Shown here piece after piece: positions 40,983 to 49,866 of a stretch of 64,000 nucleotides of DNA. This DNA is from Haloferax gibbonsii ATCC 33959. GTDB lineage: Archaea; Halobacteriota; Halobacteria; Halobacteriales; Haloferacaceae. Location of the stretch: contig NZ_AOLJ01000025.1 of the NCBI RefSeq assembly GCF_000336775.1, positions 62,001 to 126,000 on the forward strand. The letters are read 5' to 3'. Position 1 is the first letter of the stretch, and every line of letters begins with the position of its first letter. Under the pieces are notes generated by a model, which worked only from the letters and a program-made list of their open reading frames with translations, did no database searches and had not been told where the DNA came from. The translations under genes were made by a program, and so were the position numbers.

Positions 40983-41645
40983 ATGCCCGACCCAGTAACA
41001 CACGATTTACGCGTCGTCGTCGCCGGCGGTGGAGAGTTGGGCCTTCGGACGGCCGAACTCCTCTCCGACCGGGGCCACGACGTGGTCATCGTCGAGGCGG
41101 ACCCGGACCGAATCCCGGACGTCGCCGACAAGTACATCGCCACCGTCATCGAGGGGGACGCCTCCCGCCCGGAGATACTCAGACAGGCCCAACCCGAGCG
41201 GAGCGACGTGGTGGCCGCACTCACCGACGACGAGTCGACCAACTTCGCCGTCTGCCTGGCCGCGCAGCGGATGTCGGACGTTCGGACCGTCATGCGAATC
41301 ACCGGGACGCCGGACGAACTCTACGAGGAGTTCGTGGACGGACTCGTCTTCCCAGAGCGACTCGGCGCGCGGGCGGCGACCAACGAAATCGCGAACGGCG
41401 GCGTTCGAACTATCGAAGACATCGGTGGCAACGTCGAAATCGTGGAGGTCGAAGTCGCCGAAGACGCGCCCGTCGCCGGCAAGCGACTCGACGAGGTTCG
41501 GCTCCCACAGGGGAGTCTCATCATCGTCGACTATCAGGGGAACCGAATCGGCGGCCCCGACACCGTCCTCGAAGCCGGTCACCGCTACGTGCTCGGCGTC
41601 GAGTCGGACGTGGCCGACGAAGTGATGAATCTGTTTCGGGGATAG
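40983..41645 (+). CDS. TrkA-type regulatory protein next to APC permease
   Basis: 220 residues with a TrkA-N domain (LRVVVAGGGELGLRTAELLSDRGHDVVIVEADPDRI, about 9-125) and a TrkA-C domain (about 135-218). The loop is GGGELG. There is no TrkH next to it; the neighbour is an amino acid permease, so it may regulate that transporter, or act in trans on the TrkH proteins upstream. Same strand as the permease. Confidence 0.88.
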   Translation: MPDPVTHDLRVVVAGGGELGLRTAELLSDRGHDVVIVEADPDRIPDVADKYIATVIEGDASRPEILRQAQPERSDVVAALTDDESTNFAVCLAAQRMSDVRTVMRITGTPDELYEEFVDGLVFPERLGARAATNEIANGGVRTIEDIGGNVEIVEVEVAEDAPVAGKRLDEVRLPQGSLIIVDYQGNRIGGPDTVLEAGHRYVLGVESDVADEVMNLFRG

Positions 41646-41723
41646 TCCACCCGCGACGACGACCGACGACGCGGAACCGAGCGACTCGGTCGGCGCTCGG
41701 TGCCGTGAAAAGCCGTTCTCGTG

Positions 41724-42995
41724 TTAGTTCTCGACCGCGGACGCGGCGCGGACGATGGTCTCCTCGCCGAACTTCGGCCCGATGAGTTGGAGACCGACCG
41801 GGAGACCGTCGGTCTCGCCCGCCGGCACCGAGATGGCGGGGAGGTTCGCGAGGTTCACCGGCACGGTGTTCGCGTCGGCGAGGTACATCTGCAGCGGGTC
41901 GTCGAGGCTCTCGCCGAGTTCGAACGGCGGGACCGGCATCGTCGGCGACGCGACCACGTCCACGTCCTCGAACGCCTCGTCGAAGTCCTGTTTGACCCAC
42001 GCGCGGGCGTCCTGCGCCTTCGCGTAGTACTTGTCGTGGTAGCCCGCGGAGAGGGCGTACGTGCCGAGGAGGATGCGGCGTTTGACCTCGGAGCCGAAGC
42101 CGTCCTCGCGGGCGCGGGCGAACGCCTCGTTCCAGTTACCGTCGTAACCGCCGGACTTGCCGTAGCGGACCCCGTCGAAGCGGGCGAGGTTCGACGACGC
42201 CTCGGACATGGCGATGACGTAGTAGGCGGCGACGGCCTTCTCGACGGACGGCATGCTGACCTCGCGGTACTCCGCGCCCTGCGCTTCGAGTTCGTCGAGC
42301 GCGGCCCAGAACGCCGCTTCGACGCCCTCGTCCGCGCCCTCGACGAACTCGGTCGGGACGCCGATGGTGAGCCCCTCGACGTCGCCGTCGGCGGCCGCGG
42401 CGTAGTTCGAGTCGGCACCGGCGTCGCGGGTCGTGCCGTCCCGGTCGTCGGGGCCGGCGATGACGTCGAGGAGCGCGGCGGCGTCCTCGACGGTCGGCGC
42501 GATGGGGCCGATCTGTTCGAGGGAGTTCGCGTAGGCGACGAGGCCGTACCGCGAGACGAGGCCGTAGGTCGGCTTGATGCCGACGACGCCGCAGAACGCC
42601 GCGGGACAGCGGATGGAGCCGCCGGTGTCGGTGCCGAGCGCGAGGTCGGCCTCGCCGGCGGCGACGGCGGCCGCGGAGCCGCCGGAGGAGCCGCCGGGGA
42701 CGCGGGACTCGTCGACGGGGTTCTTCGTCGGGCCGAACGCCGAGGTCTCGGTCGTCGTCCCCATGCCGAACTCGTCCATGTTGGCCTTGCCGACGATGGT
42801 CGCGCCGGCGTCCTTCAGGAGTTCGACGACGGTCGCGTCGTACGGCGGGACGTAGTCTTCGAGCATCGCGGAGCCGCAGGTCGTCCGCAGCCCCTCCGTG
42901 GAGATGTTGTCCTTGACGGCGACCGTCTTGCCGGCCAGCGGGCCGTCGTCGGAGCCGTCGAGCGTCTCTTTCGTGATGAAGGCGTTCAGCGACAT
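41724..42995 (-). CDS. gatA: Asp/Glu-tRNA amidotransferase subunit A
   Basis: 423 residues of the amidase-signature family. The catalytic triad Lys28 (TVAVKDNI), Ser103 (in PGGSSGGS) and Ser127 (DTGGSIRCPA) shows the family spacing of 75 and 24 residues. It releases ammonia from glutamine and feeds it to GatB to amidate mischarged Asp-tRNA(Asn) (and Glu-tRNA in some organisms). It is slightly shorter than bacterial GatA (about 480). It begins directly after the gatC stop; gatB is not in this window. Confidence 0.94.
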   Translation of the reverse strand: MSLNAFITKETLDGSDDGPLAGKTVAVKDNISTEGLRTTCGSAMLEDYVPPYDATVVELLKDAGATIVGKANMDEFGMGTTTETSAFGPTKNPVDESRVPGGSSGGSAAAVAAGEADLALGTDTGGSIRCPAAFCGVVGIKPTYGLVSRYGLVAYANSLEQIGPIAPTVEDAAALLDVIAGPDDRDGTTRDAGADSNYAAAADGDVEGLTIGVPTEFVEGADEGVEAAFWAALDELEAQGAEYREVSMPSVEKAVAAYYVIAMSEASSNLARFDGVRYGKSGGYDGNWNEAFARAREDGFGSEVKRRILLGTYALSAGYHDKYYAKAQDARAWVKQDFDEAFEDVDVVASPTMPVPPFELGESLDDPLQMYLADANTVPVNLANLPAISVPAGETDGLPVGLQLIGPKFGEETIVRAASAVEN

Positions 42996-43274
42996 CTACG
43001 ACACCCGCGGGCCCTTGAAGAAGCCGTCTTCGGTCTCAGCGGCGTTCGAGAGCGCCTCCTCTTGGGTGAGGCCCTCGCGGACCTCGTCGGGGCGCATCAC
43101 GTTCACCAGTTCGTCCTCGCGGTCGACTTCGGGGACCTCGTCGAGGGCGTCGAAGTAGCCGAGGATGTCCGCGAACTGCGCCGCGAACTCCTCGACCTCG
43201 TCCTCGTCGAGGTCGACCCGCGCCAACTCGGCGACGTGTCGAACCTCGTCGGCGTCGACGGGCGTATCGCTCAT
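42996..43274 (-). CDS. gatC: Asp/Glu-tRNA amidotransferase subunit C
   Basis: 92 residues, the usual GatC size, with VRHVAELARVDLDEDEVEEFAAQFADILGYFDALDEVPE and the ending VMRPDEVREGLTQEEALSNAAETEDGFFKGPRV. It wraps around GatA and stabilises the complex. It abuts gatA without a gap. The start at MSDTPVDAD is preferred over an open upstream stretch. Confidence 0.93.
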   Translation of the reverse strand: MSDTPVDADEVRHVAELARVDLDEDEVEEFAAQFADILGYFDALDEVPEVDREDELVNVMRPDEVREGLTQEEALSNAAETEDGFFKGPRVS

Positions 43275-43423
43275 GTATCGGAGGTGACGGAGACCGGGAG
43301 TAAGAGTTTCGGTGTGGGTCGTTTCCTCCGGTCCGCGGGGTGGGACCGCCCGGGCGAGCTCGCCGACGAGACGACTGGAACCGACCCTGCGAACACGGCT
43401 CATTCCGTCCTTCTGCCGCCGTC

Positions 43424-43433
43424 AGATATAAGT
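43424..43433. promoter_or_regulatory. TATA box between gatC and tfb
   Basis: AGATATAAGT can be read as a TATA box on the plus strand about 66 bases before the tfb ATG, giving a leader of about 40 bases. The same AT stretch could serve the minus strand (ACTTATATCT), but that is about 155 bases before gatC. Confidence 0.5.
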
Positions 43434-43494
43434 AACGAGGGTCAATACGAATAGACGGAGAACGACCGTTCCCAGTTGCTTCTCTCGCACACAA

Positions 43495-44493
43495 ATGACA
43501 GAAAGTGTCCGACGTTTCACGACCGGCAACGCGCGCGTGCGCAATGAGAATACGAAAGATACCGAGCAGACCGACGCCGAGCGGGAGCAGACGCTCTCGT
43601 GTCCCGAGTGTGACTCGGAGAGTCTCGTCGCCGACTCCGAACACGGCGAGACGGTCTGTGAGGACTGCGGCCTCGTCGTGGAGGAAAACGAGATAGACCA
43701 CGGCCCCGAGTGGCGCGCGTTCAACTCCTCGGAGAAAGACCAGAAGTCCCGCGTCGGCGCGCCCACGACGAACATGATGCACGACAAGGGGCTGTCGACC
43801 AACATCGGTTGGCAGAACAAAGACGCCTACGGGCGCTCGCTGTCGTCCCGCCAGCGCGAGAAGATGCAGCGACTTCGCACGTGGAACGAGCGGTTCCGCA
43901 CCCGCGACTCCAAGGAGCGCAACCTGAAGCAGGCGCTCGGCGAAATCGACCGCATGGCCTCCGCGCTCGGCCTCCCGGATAACGTCCGCGAGACCGCCTC
44001 GGTCATCTATCGCCGCGCGCTCGACGACGACTTGCTCCCCGGCCGCTCCATCGAGGGCGTCGCCACGTCGGCGCTGTACGCCGCCGCCCGCATGGCCGAC
44101 ACCCCGCGGTCGCTCGACGAGATTACGAGCGTCTCGCGCGTCGAGAAGGACGAAATCGCCCGCACCTACCGCTACGTCGTCCGCGAGCTGAAGCTCGAAA
44201 TCAAGCCCGCCGACCCCGAGCAGTACGTCCCGCGGTTCGCCAGCGAACTCGGCCTCTCCGACGAGTCCGAGCGGCGCGCCCGACAGCTCTTGAAGAACGC
44301 CAAAGAACAGGGTGTCCACTCGGGCAAGTCCCCCGTCGGCCTCGCCGCCGCCGCCGTCTACGCGGCCTCGCTTCTCACCAACGAGAAGGTGACGCAGAAC
44401 GAGGTCTCCGAGGTCGCAAACATCTCCGAGGTCACCATCCGCAACCGCTACCACGAACTCCTCGAAGCCGAAGAGCAGGTCCAACTGCCCTAA
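43495..44493 (+). CDS. tfb: Transcription initiation factor TFB (TFIIB homologue)
   Basis: 332 residues. The N-terminal zinc ribbon is LSCPECDSESLVADSEHGETVCEDCGLVVEENEIDHGPEWRAF, followed by the B-finger/linker with WQNKDAYGRSLSSRQREKMQRLRTWNERF. Two cyclin-like repeats follow (about 130-225 and 230-325), which contact TBP and the BRE. It recruits RNA polymerase to the TATA box. Haloarchaea carry several TFB copies with different promoter preference; which one this is cannot be told here. The first 30 residues are acidic and probably disordered. Confidence 0.95.
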   Translation: MTESVRRFTTGNARVRNENTKDTEQTDAEREQTLSCPECDSESLVADSEHGETVCEDCGLVVEENEIDHGPEWRAFNSSEKDQKSRVGAPTTNMMHDKGLSTNIGWQNKDAYGRSLSSRQREKMQRLRTWNERFRTRDSKERNLKQALGEIDRMASALGLPDNVRETASVIYRRALDDDLLPGRSIEGVATSALYAAARMADTPRSLDEITSVSRVEKDEIARTYRYVVRELKLEIKPADPEQYVPRFASELGLSDESERRARQLLKNAKEQGVHSGKSPVGLAAAAVYAASLLTNEKVTQNEVSEVANISEVTIRNRYHELLEAEEQVQLP

Positions 44494-44524
44494 CCCGGCC
44501 GGTTCGTTCGGTTCGCGCCGCCGC

Positions 44525-44571
44525 GTCTCGCTTCGCTTCGTTTCGTCTCGCTCCGTTTCGTCTCGTTTCGC
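44525..44571. repeat. Low-complexity TTCG/TCTCG tract after tfb
   Basis: A run of alternating TCTCG, TTCG and TTTCG units (for example TCTCGCTTCGCTTCGTTTCG) fills most of the spacer between the tfb stop and the Nudix gene. On the plus strand it gives U-rich RNA just behind tfb, so it may double as a termination region. Confidence 0.6.
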
Positions 44572-44604
44572 AACAGCCATGCCGCTCGCTCCGGAGCCAC
44601 AGCC

Positions 44605-45084
44605 ATGGAGACGACCCGACATTTCACCTCGACCGTGTACATCGTCAACGACGGTGCGGTGGCGCTTCACCGACACGAGCGCCTCGGCATCCGCATCCCG
44701 CCGGGCGGCCACGTCGACCGCGACGAACTCCCCCACGAGGCCGGCCTCCGCGAGGTCCGCGAGGAGACGGGTCTCGACCCCGAACTCGTCGACGACACGC
44801 CGTCCGTCCCCGCGCCCGACGGCCGGGCGCTCCCCCAGCCCCGCCAGCAGATGCTCTACGACATCAACGTCCACGGCGACGGCTCGGTCGGTCACCAGCA
44901 CATCGACCACATCTTCTACGCCCGCGTGGACTCCCGCGACATCGACCCCGCGGCGGGCGAGGCCGACCCCGAGGTCTGGTCGTGGTACGACGAGTCGGCC
45001 CTCCGCGAGAGCGACCTCGACCCCGACACGGTGCAGTTCGCGCTGGAGGCCATCGAGGTCGTCGGCGACGAGACGGAGAACTGA
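44605..45084 (+). CDS. Nudix hydrolase
   Basis: 159 residues. The Nudix box GX5EX7REUXEEXGU is complete: GHVDRDELPHEAGLREVREETGL at about residues 33-55. It cleaves a nucleoside diphosphate linked to another group and needs a divalent metal. The region after the box (QQMLYDINVHGDGSVGHQHIDHIFYARV) resembles the NUDT/ADP-ribose-type hydrolases, but the substrate is unsure. Start chosen at METTRHFTS. The 3' end is part of a perfect 17-base tandem duplication that includes the stop codon. Confidence 0.9.
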   Translation: METTRHFTSTVYIVNDGAVALHRHERLGIRIPPGGHVDRDELPHEAGLREVREETGLDPELVDDTPSVPAPDGRALPQPRQQMLYDINVHGDGSVGHQHIDHIFYARVDSRDIDPAAGEADPEVWSWYDESALRESDLDPDTVQFALEAIEVVGDETEN

Positions 45085-45104
45085 GTCAGACGGAGAACTG
45101 AGTC
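45071..45104. repeat. Perfect 17-base tandem duplication over a stop codon
   Basis: AGACGGAGAACTGAGTC occurs at 45071-45087 and again at 45088-45104 without mismatch. The first copy holds the last codons and TGA of the Nudix gene. A recent slippage or duplication is likely. Confidence 0.9.
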
Positions 45105-45135
45105 GAACGGAGCGACGAGACCGACCGGGACCGAC

Positions 45136-46227
45136 CTACTCTACTAGCGATTCGACGTACCGCTGGACGTGATTCTCCATCCGCCGCTTGAACCCCGCCT
45201 GCCGCGCGAGCCGGTCGAGTTCGCGCGAGGCGTAGGTCCCGTACTGGACCGCCTTCTTGTCCGCTTCCGCGACCGACTCGGGGAGCACGCCGCTCGCGGC
45301 CTCCCTGAGCGCGACCTTCCGCCGGTCGCCGTCGACGAGCAACTGGCCGGGAAGCGGGAGCGCCGCCGAGACCACGCGGTCGTGGAGCAGCGGCGCGACG
45401 GGTTCGACCCCGGCGGCGCGGAGGACGAGCAGGTCGCGTTCGAGCTGGTCGGGGAGCGTGAGAATCAGCTCGCGGGCCGCCCCGCGGACGGTTTCGGCCT
45501 CGACGCGCGGGTCGTCGGGGGCCTTCTGGACCTTCGCGTAGCCGCCGAACAGTTCGTCCGCGCCCTGTCCGACCGCGAGGCGGTCGTAGCCGTCTTCGGC
45601 GACCCGCTCGGCGAGCAGGTACAGGGGAAGGACGATTTGCACGTCCATCGGGTTCGTCCGTCCGAGCGCGGCGACGATTTCCGGGACGGCGCGTTCGAGC
45701 GCCTCGTGGGTGAGTTCGACCACGGCGAGGTCGCGGTCCATCGCGGCGGCGGCCTCGCGGGCGGCGGCGACGTCGTGGGAGCCCTCGAAGCCGGCGACGT
45801 AACAGGGGGCGTCGGGGACGCCGGCCGCGACGACCGCGGAGTCGACGCCGCCGGAGAAGGCCACGGCGAGGCCGTCGTCATCGACCGACTGAACCGAGTC
45901 GAAGACGGCCTCGCGGACGCGTTCGAGCGCGGCGTCGCGGTCGGTGGCTGCCGGCGGGTCGGGGAGCGACCAGACGCGTTCGTCGTCGCCGGCGGCCTCG
46001 CCGGTCGTCTCGCGGGCGTGACCGGCGGGGACGGCGACCGGGTCGTCGAGGTCGCGGTGGTCGAACGACCACCGCTCTGGGTCGTCGCGCTCGGAGAAGA
46101 GGGGCTGGCGACCGAGCACGTCGCGGACGAGTCGGCCGTCGAGTTCGCCCGCGAATCCCGCGGTTCCGGGGAGCGGGTCGCGCTCGCCGAGGGCGCGCCG
46201 GACGAGGTCGGGGGACGCGCCGCGCAT
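45136..46227 (-). CDS. Asparagine-synthase-like ATP-PPase, without active glutaminase domain
   Basis: 363 residues. The synthetase domain (about 110-350) has the PP-loop GLAVAFSGGVDSAVVAAGV and the conserved DRLAVGQGADELFGGYAK. The N-terminal ~95 residues are only a remnant of the class II glutaminase, without Cys at position 2 (it reads MRGASPD), so it would need free ammonia or another amine donor. The true substrate could be aspartate or another carboxylate; asparagine synthase is the best guess. Its ATG overlaps the PHP gene stop (ATGA), so the two genes are co-translated. Confidence 0.85.
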   Translation of the reverse strand: MRGASPDLVRRALGERDPLPGTAGFAGELDGRLVRDVLGRQPLFSERDDPERWSFDHRDLDDPVAVPAGHARETTGEAAGDDERVWSLPDPPAATDRDAALERVREAVFDSVQSVDDDGLAVAFSGGVDSAVVAAGVPDAPCYVAGFEGSHDVAAAREAAAAMDRDLAVVELTHEALERAVPEIVAALGRTNPMDVQIVLPLYLLAERVAEDGYDRLAVGQGADELFGGYAKVQKAPDDPRVEAETVRGAARELILTLPDQLERDLLVLRAAGVEPVAPLLHDRVVSAALPLPGQLLVDGDRRKVALREAASGVLPESVAEADKKAVQYGTYASRELDRLARQAGFKRRMENHVQRYVESLVE

Positions 46228-46910
46228 CAAAAGAGGTCCGTCAGGGCGTGTTTCAGGCGCCGGGTCGCGCCGCCCGCGGCCTGCCGGAACGAGATACGCC
46301 ACGGGGTCTTGTTGCCGACGACGCTGGTTCGCCCCTCGGCGACGGCCGAGAGGATGGCGTCCGCGCTTCGGGTGTCGGTGCCGACCTCGGTGACGGCCTG
46401 TCCGACCATCTCCGCGATGTGGGCGTCGCTCCCGGCCGTCATCGGGAGGTTCCGCCGCTTGGCGAACCGCTCGGCGCGCTGGTTGGCGATGCCGGTGAGG
46501 AGCCGCGAGTTGTAGATCTCGATGGCGTCGGCGCTGGCCAGTTGCGCGCTGGAGATGTGCGGGGCGACGCCGTGACGCGACTTCTGGAAGGGGTGCGGGA
46601 CGACGGCGATGCCGCCGGCGTCGTGGATGCGGTCGAGCGTCTCGTCGTACGACAACCCCGCTGGAATCAGTTCCTCGACGCCGAGCGCGAGGACGTGGCC
46701 CGCGGCGCAGGTGACTTCCATCCCGGGGATGCCGACCAGTCCGTAGTCGGCCGCGAGTTCCGCGGCTTCGAGGCTGGCGTCTATCTCGTCGTGGTCGGTC
46801 ACGGCGAGGGCGTCCAAGCCGACCGCGACCGCCTGTTCGAGGAGGTACTCGATTGGGTCCCGGCCGTCGTAGGACAGAGACGAATGCGAGTGCAACTCGA
46901 CCGATAACAC
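46227..46910 (-). CDS. PHP-domain phosphoesterase
   Basis: 227 residues. The PHP motifs are VELHSHSSLSYDG (metal His pair), VTDHDEIDASLEAA, GIPGMEVTC, VVPHPFQKSRHG and TAGSDAHIAEMV. This is a metal-dependent phosphoesterase, related to histidinol phosphatase and the polymerase PHP domain. The GTG start has TAAAAAAG on the complementary side (46933-46940) about 27 bases upstream on the minus strand, which fits a leaderless GTG. It is coupled to the asparagine-synthase-like gene. Confidence 0.88.
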   Translation of the reverse strand: MLSVELHSHSSLSYDGRDPIEYLLEQAVAVGLDALAVTDHDEIDASLEAAELAADYGLVGIPGMEVTCAAGHVLALGVEELIPAGLSYDETLDRIHDAGGIAVVPHPFQKSRHGVAPHISSAQLASADAIEIYNSRLLTGIANQRAERFAKRRNLPMTAGSDAHIAEMVGQAVTEVGTDTRSADAILSAVAEGRTSVVGNKTPWRISFRQAAGGATRRLKHALTDLF

Positions 46911-46932
46911 ACCGTCTCCTAACGATGGAGGC

Positions 46933-46940
46933 TAAAAAAG
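46933..46940 (-). promoter_or_regulatory. TATA-like element of the PHP gene
   Basis: On the minus strand this reads CTTTTTTA, centred about 27 bases before the GTG at 46910, the leaderless spacing. Confidence 0.5.
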
Positions 46941-47106
46941 CGCCCCGGTCCCGGTGTGATTGGCGTGTTGACCTCACGCACGGCTTCCGGTGGGGTATCG
47001 GAGCACGCCGCCGTTGATGACACCGACGCGAGAGACCGTCCGCGTCCGCGGACACTCCGCGCGCGCCGACATACCGCCGAAACTGGTCGAGATGTAAGAA
47101 TACAGA

Positions 47107-47114
47107 AATAATAT
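47107..47114 (+). promoter_or_regulatory. TATA box before the CBS gene
   Basis: AATAATAT is centred about 28 bases before the GTG at 47139, which opens an 11-codon frame. The CBS gene itself starts at 47180. Confidence 0.5.
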
Positions 47115-47138
47115 CGCGGGCGACGAACGTGTCGAACG

Positions 47139-47174
47139 GTGGCGTACCCACACCGCGTGGTTCCACCGGAGTGA
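47139..47174 (+). CDS. Candidate leaderless 11-codon leader ORF before CBS gene
   Basis: The GTG at 47139 falls at the transcript start predicted from the TATA box. The frame encodes MAYPHRVVPPE and stops five bases before the CBS gene ATG. GGAG at 47168-47171, just inside its stop, could act as Shine-Dalgarno for that ATG. Confidence 0.3.
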   Translation: MAYPHRVVPPE

Positions 47175-47179
47175 GAGAG

Positions 47180-47614
47180 ATGACCGTACGAGACATCGCA
47201 CGACCGAGAGACGAACTGGTGACAGCGAGGGAAGACACGCCGATTCGAGAGCTGGCGAAGCTGATGGAGGACCGAAAGGTCGGTTCGGTCGTCGTCGCTG
47301 ACGGCGACGACATCCGGGGTATCGTGACCGACCGCGACATCGCGCTCAAGTGCGTCGCCGCCGGCGGCGACACGAGCGGGATGACGGCGAGAGACGCGAT
47401 GACCGAGCGACCGTTCACCGTCGACGCCGACGTGGGCGTCTTCGACCTGTTCCGGCAGATGCGGGAACACGGCGTCCGGCGCGCGCCGATAACCGACGGC
47501 GGCAGGCTGACGGGTATCGTCACGATGGACGACCTGCTCGTGTTGCTCCAAGACGAGATGCACGAGCTGACGGAGATAATCCGCGCCGAGTCGCCGCCGT
47601 ACACGCCCGCGTGA
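47180..47614 (+). CDS. CBS-domain protein
   Basis: 144 residues with two CBS motifs (about 1-60 and 70-130): VRDIARPRDELVTAREDTPIRELAKLMEDRKVGSVVVAD, then DAMTERPFTVDADVGVFDLFRQMREHGVRRAPITDGGRLTGIVTMDDL. The pair forms a Bateman module that binds adenine nucleotides. No catalytic domain is attached, so it acts as a soluble sensor; partners are unknown. ATG at 47180 chosen because the CBS pattern starts there. Short overlap-free gap of 96 bases to purL. Confidence 0.88.
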   Translation: MTVRDIARPRDELVTAREDTPIRELAKLMEDRKVGSVVVADGDDIRGIVTDRDIALKCVAAGGDTSGMTARDAMTERPFTVDADVGVFDLFRQMREHGVRRAPITDGGRLTGIVTMDDLLVLLQDEMHELTEIIRAESPPYTPA

Positions 47615-47655
47615 GTCGGATGCGGGCGACGACGGCGACTCCGACCACATTTTAC

Positions 47656-47691
47656 GCACGTTCGTGCACATAGAAAGGGTTTACAATGTGC
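47656..47691. promoter_or_regulatory. Inverted repeats and promoter of purL
   Basis: GCACG-TT-CGTGC (47656-47667) is a 12-base palindrome. GCACAT (47666-47671) and ATGTGC (47686-47691) form a second inverted pair around the TATA element TTTACAAT (47680-47687), which is 27 bases before the purL ATG. They may be operator sites; the ATGTGC/TGTGCG core also occurs before purNH. Confidence 0.45.
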
Positions 47692-47710
47692 GTTCTGACC
47701 ATACCAGTGA

Positions 47711-49819
47711 ATGACGCTTTCCGACGCGGACCGCGACCTCGTCGTCGCCGAACTCGGTCGAGACCCGACGCCGGCCGAGGAGATACTCTTCGAAAACCTC
47801 TGGAGCGAACACTGCGCCTACCGGTCGTCTCGCCCGCTTCTGTCGGCGTTCGACTCGGAGGGCGACCAGGTCGTCATCGGTCCCGGTGACGACGCCGCGG
47901 TCGTCGCTCTGGACGACGACACCTACATCACGCTCGGTATCGAGAGCCACAACCACCCCTCCTACGTCGACCCCTACGACGGCGCGGCCACGGGCGTCGG
48001 CGGCATCGTCCGCGACACCCTCTCGATGGGCGCGTACCCCATCGCGCTCGCCGACTGCCTCTACTTCGGCGACTTCGACCGCGAGCACTCGCGGTACCTC
48101 CTCGACGGCGTCGTCGAGGGCATCGCCGACTACGGCAACGCCATCGGCGTCCCGACGGTGACCGGTTCGACCTCGTTCCACGAGAACTACGAGGGCAACC
48201 CGCTCGTCAACGTCGCCTGCGTCGGCCTCCTCTCGGCCGACCGCCTCGTCACGGCCGAAGCGCAGAAGGCGGGTAACAAACTCGTTCTCGTCGGCAGTTC
48301 GACCGGCCGCGACGGCCTCGGCGGCGCGTCCTTCGCCAGCGAGGACCTCGCGGAGGACGCCGAGACCGAAGACCGGCCCGCGGTGCAGGTCGGCGACCCC
48401 TACACGGAGAAACTGCTCATCGAGTGCAACGAGGCGCTCATCGACGAGGACCTCGTCGAGTCCGCCCGCGACCTCGGGGCCGCCGGTCTCGGCGGCGCGT
48501 CCTCCGAACTCGTCGCCAAGGGCGGTTTCGGCGCGGAAATCGACCTCGAGAAGGTCCACCAGCGCGAGCCGAACATGAACGCCTTCGAGATTCTCCTCTC
48601 GGAGTCCCAAGAGCGCATGTGCTACGAGGTGACCCCCGAGAACGTCGAGCGCGTGCAGGAACTCGCCGCCCGCTTCGACCTCGGGAGCGCCGTCATCGGC
48701 GAGGTCGCCGAGGGCAACTACGTCTGCACCTTCGACGGCGAACCCGTCGTCGACGTGCCGCCGGAGTTCCTCGCGGAGGGCGCGCCGATGAACGACCTCG
48801 ACTCGGTCGAACCCGAGTCGGCGACGCGCGACCTGCCCGCGTTCGACCTCGAAGCGGCGTTCGAGGCGGTCGTCGCCGACCCCAACACGGCGTCGAAGCG
48901 CTGGGTCTACCGCCAGTACGACCACGAGGTCGGCCTGCGGACGGCCCGCCGCCCCGGCGACGACGCGGCGCTCCTCGACGTGCCCGAGGCCGACACGAAA
49001 CTCGCGTTCACCGGCGGTGCGGACCCCAACTGGACGACCGCCGCGCCCTACGACGGCGCGCGCGCGGTCGCCTTCGAGAACGCGACCAACCTCGCCGCGA
49101 AGGGCGCGTCGCCCCTCGCGACGGTCGACTGCCTCAACGGCGGCAACCCCGAGAAGCCCGACGTGTACGGCGGCTTCAAGGGCATCGTCGACGGCCTCGC
49201 CGACATGTGCCGGGCGCTTTCGGTCCCGGTCGTCGGCGGCAACGTCTCGCTGTACAACGACTCCGTCTCCGGCCCGATTCCGCCGACGCCGACGCTGGCG
49301 ATGGTCGGCAAGGCGGACGGCTCCTCGCCCGGCCTCTCGCTTTCGGGCGAGGGCGACCTGTTCCTCGTCGGCCACTCCGGCGGGGCGCTCGGCGGCTCGG
49401 CGGTCCTCGAACACGCCGGCGGCTCCGACGCCTTCCCGGGGCTCCCCGAGGACGCCGACGCCGCGACGGCGGTCGAGACGATTCAGGCCGTCGCCGCGGA
49501 CGAGGCGACCGTCGCGGTCCACGACGTGAGCCACGGCGGCCTCGCGGTCGCGCTGGCCGAGATGGTCACCGAGGAGGTCGGCGCGGACGTGTCCGTCGCC
49601 GACTACGTCTCGCTGTTCGAGGAGACGCCCGGTCGTGTCGTCGTCGAGACGACCGACGAGGCCGCGCTCCGCGACCTCGCGGGCGACGTGCCCGTCGTCG
49701 ACCTCGGAACGACGACCGACGACGCGACGCTCTCGGTCGCGGTCGACGGCGACGAGGCCGCCTACGACGCGGCCGATATCGCCGATCTGCGCGACGTGCT
49801 GGCTCGCGAACTCGACTGA
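47711..49819 (+). CDS. purL: Phosphoribosylformylglycinamidine synthase, large subunit
   Basis: 702 residues of the small PurL type that works with separate PurQ and PurS. Hallmarks are [15 protein letters not shown] near the start, the ATP/metal stretch [48 protein letters not shown], and a second half with [24 protein letters not shown] and [18 protein letters not shown]. It makes formylglycinamidine ribonucleotide from FGAR, glutamine-derived ammonia and ATP. A TATA-like TTTACAAT 27 bases before the ATG supports a leaderless transcript. purQ and purS are not near. Confidence 0.96.
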   Translation: MTLSDADRDLVVAELGRDPTPAEEILFENLWSEHCAYRSSRPLLSAFDSEGDQVVIGPGDDAAVVALDDDTYITLGIESHNHPSYVDPYDGAATGVGGIVRDTLSMGAYPIALADCLYFGDFDREHSRYLLDGVVEGIADYGNAIGVPTVTGSTSFHENYEGNPLVNVACVGLLSADRLVTAEAQKAGNKLVLVGSSTGRDGLGGASFASEDLAEDAETEDRPAVQVGDPYTEKLLIECNEALIDEDLVESARDLGAAGLGGASSELVAKGGFGAEIDLEKVHQREPNMNAFEILLSESQERMCYEVTPENVERVQELAARFDLGSAVIGEVAEGNYVCTFDGEPVVDVPPEFLAEGAPMNDLDSVEPESATRDLPAFDLEAAFEAVVADPNTASKRWVYRQYDHEVGLRTARRPGDDAALLDVPEADTKLAFTGGADPNWTTAAPYDGARAVAFENATNLAAKGASPLATVDCLNGGNPEKPDVYGGFKGIVDGLADMCRALSVPVVGGNVSLYNDSVSGPIPPTPTLAMVGKADGSSPGLSLSGEGDLFLVGHSGGALGGSAVLEHAGGSDAFPGLPEDADAATAVETIQAVAADEATVAVHDVSHGGLAVALAEMVTEEVGADVSVADYVSLFEETPGRVVVETTDEAALRDLAGDVPVVDLGTTTDDATLSVAVDGDEAAYDAADIADLRDVLARELD

Positions 49820-49866
49820 ACCGAAACTAAACTGAAAAAACGCGGTGCCGCGTCACACCGCTTTCG

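Noticed and set aside
47681-49534. Long frame opposite purL
   Set aside because: Shadow of purL with many Arg, Val and Gly repeats and no recognisable motif.
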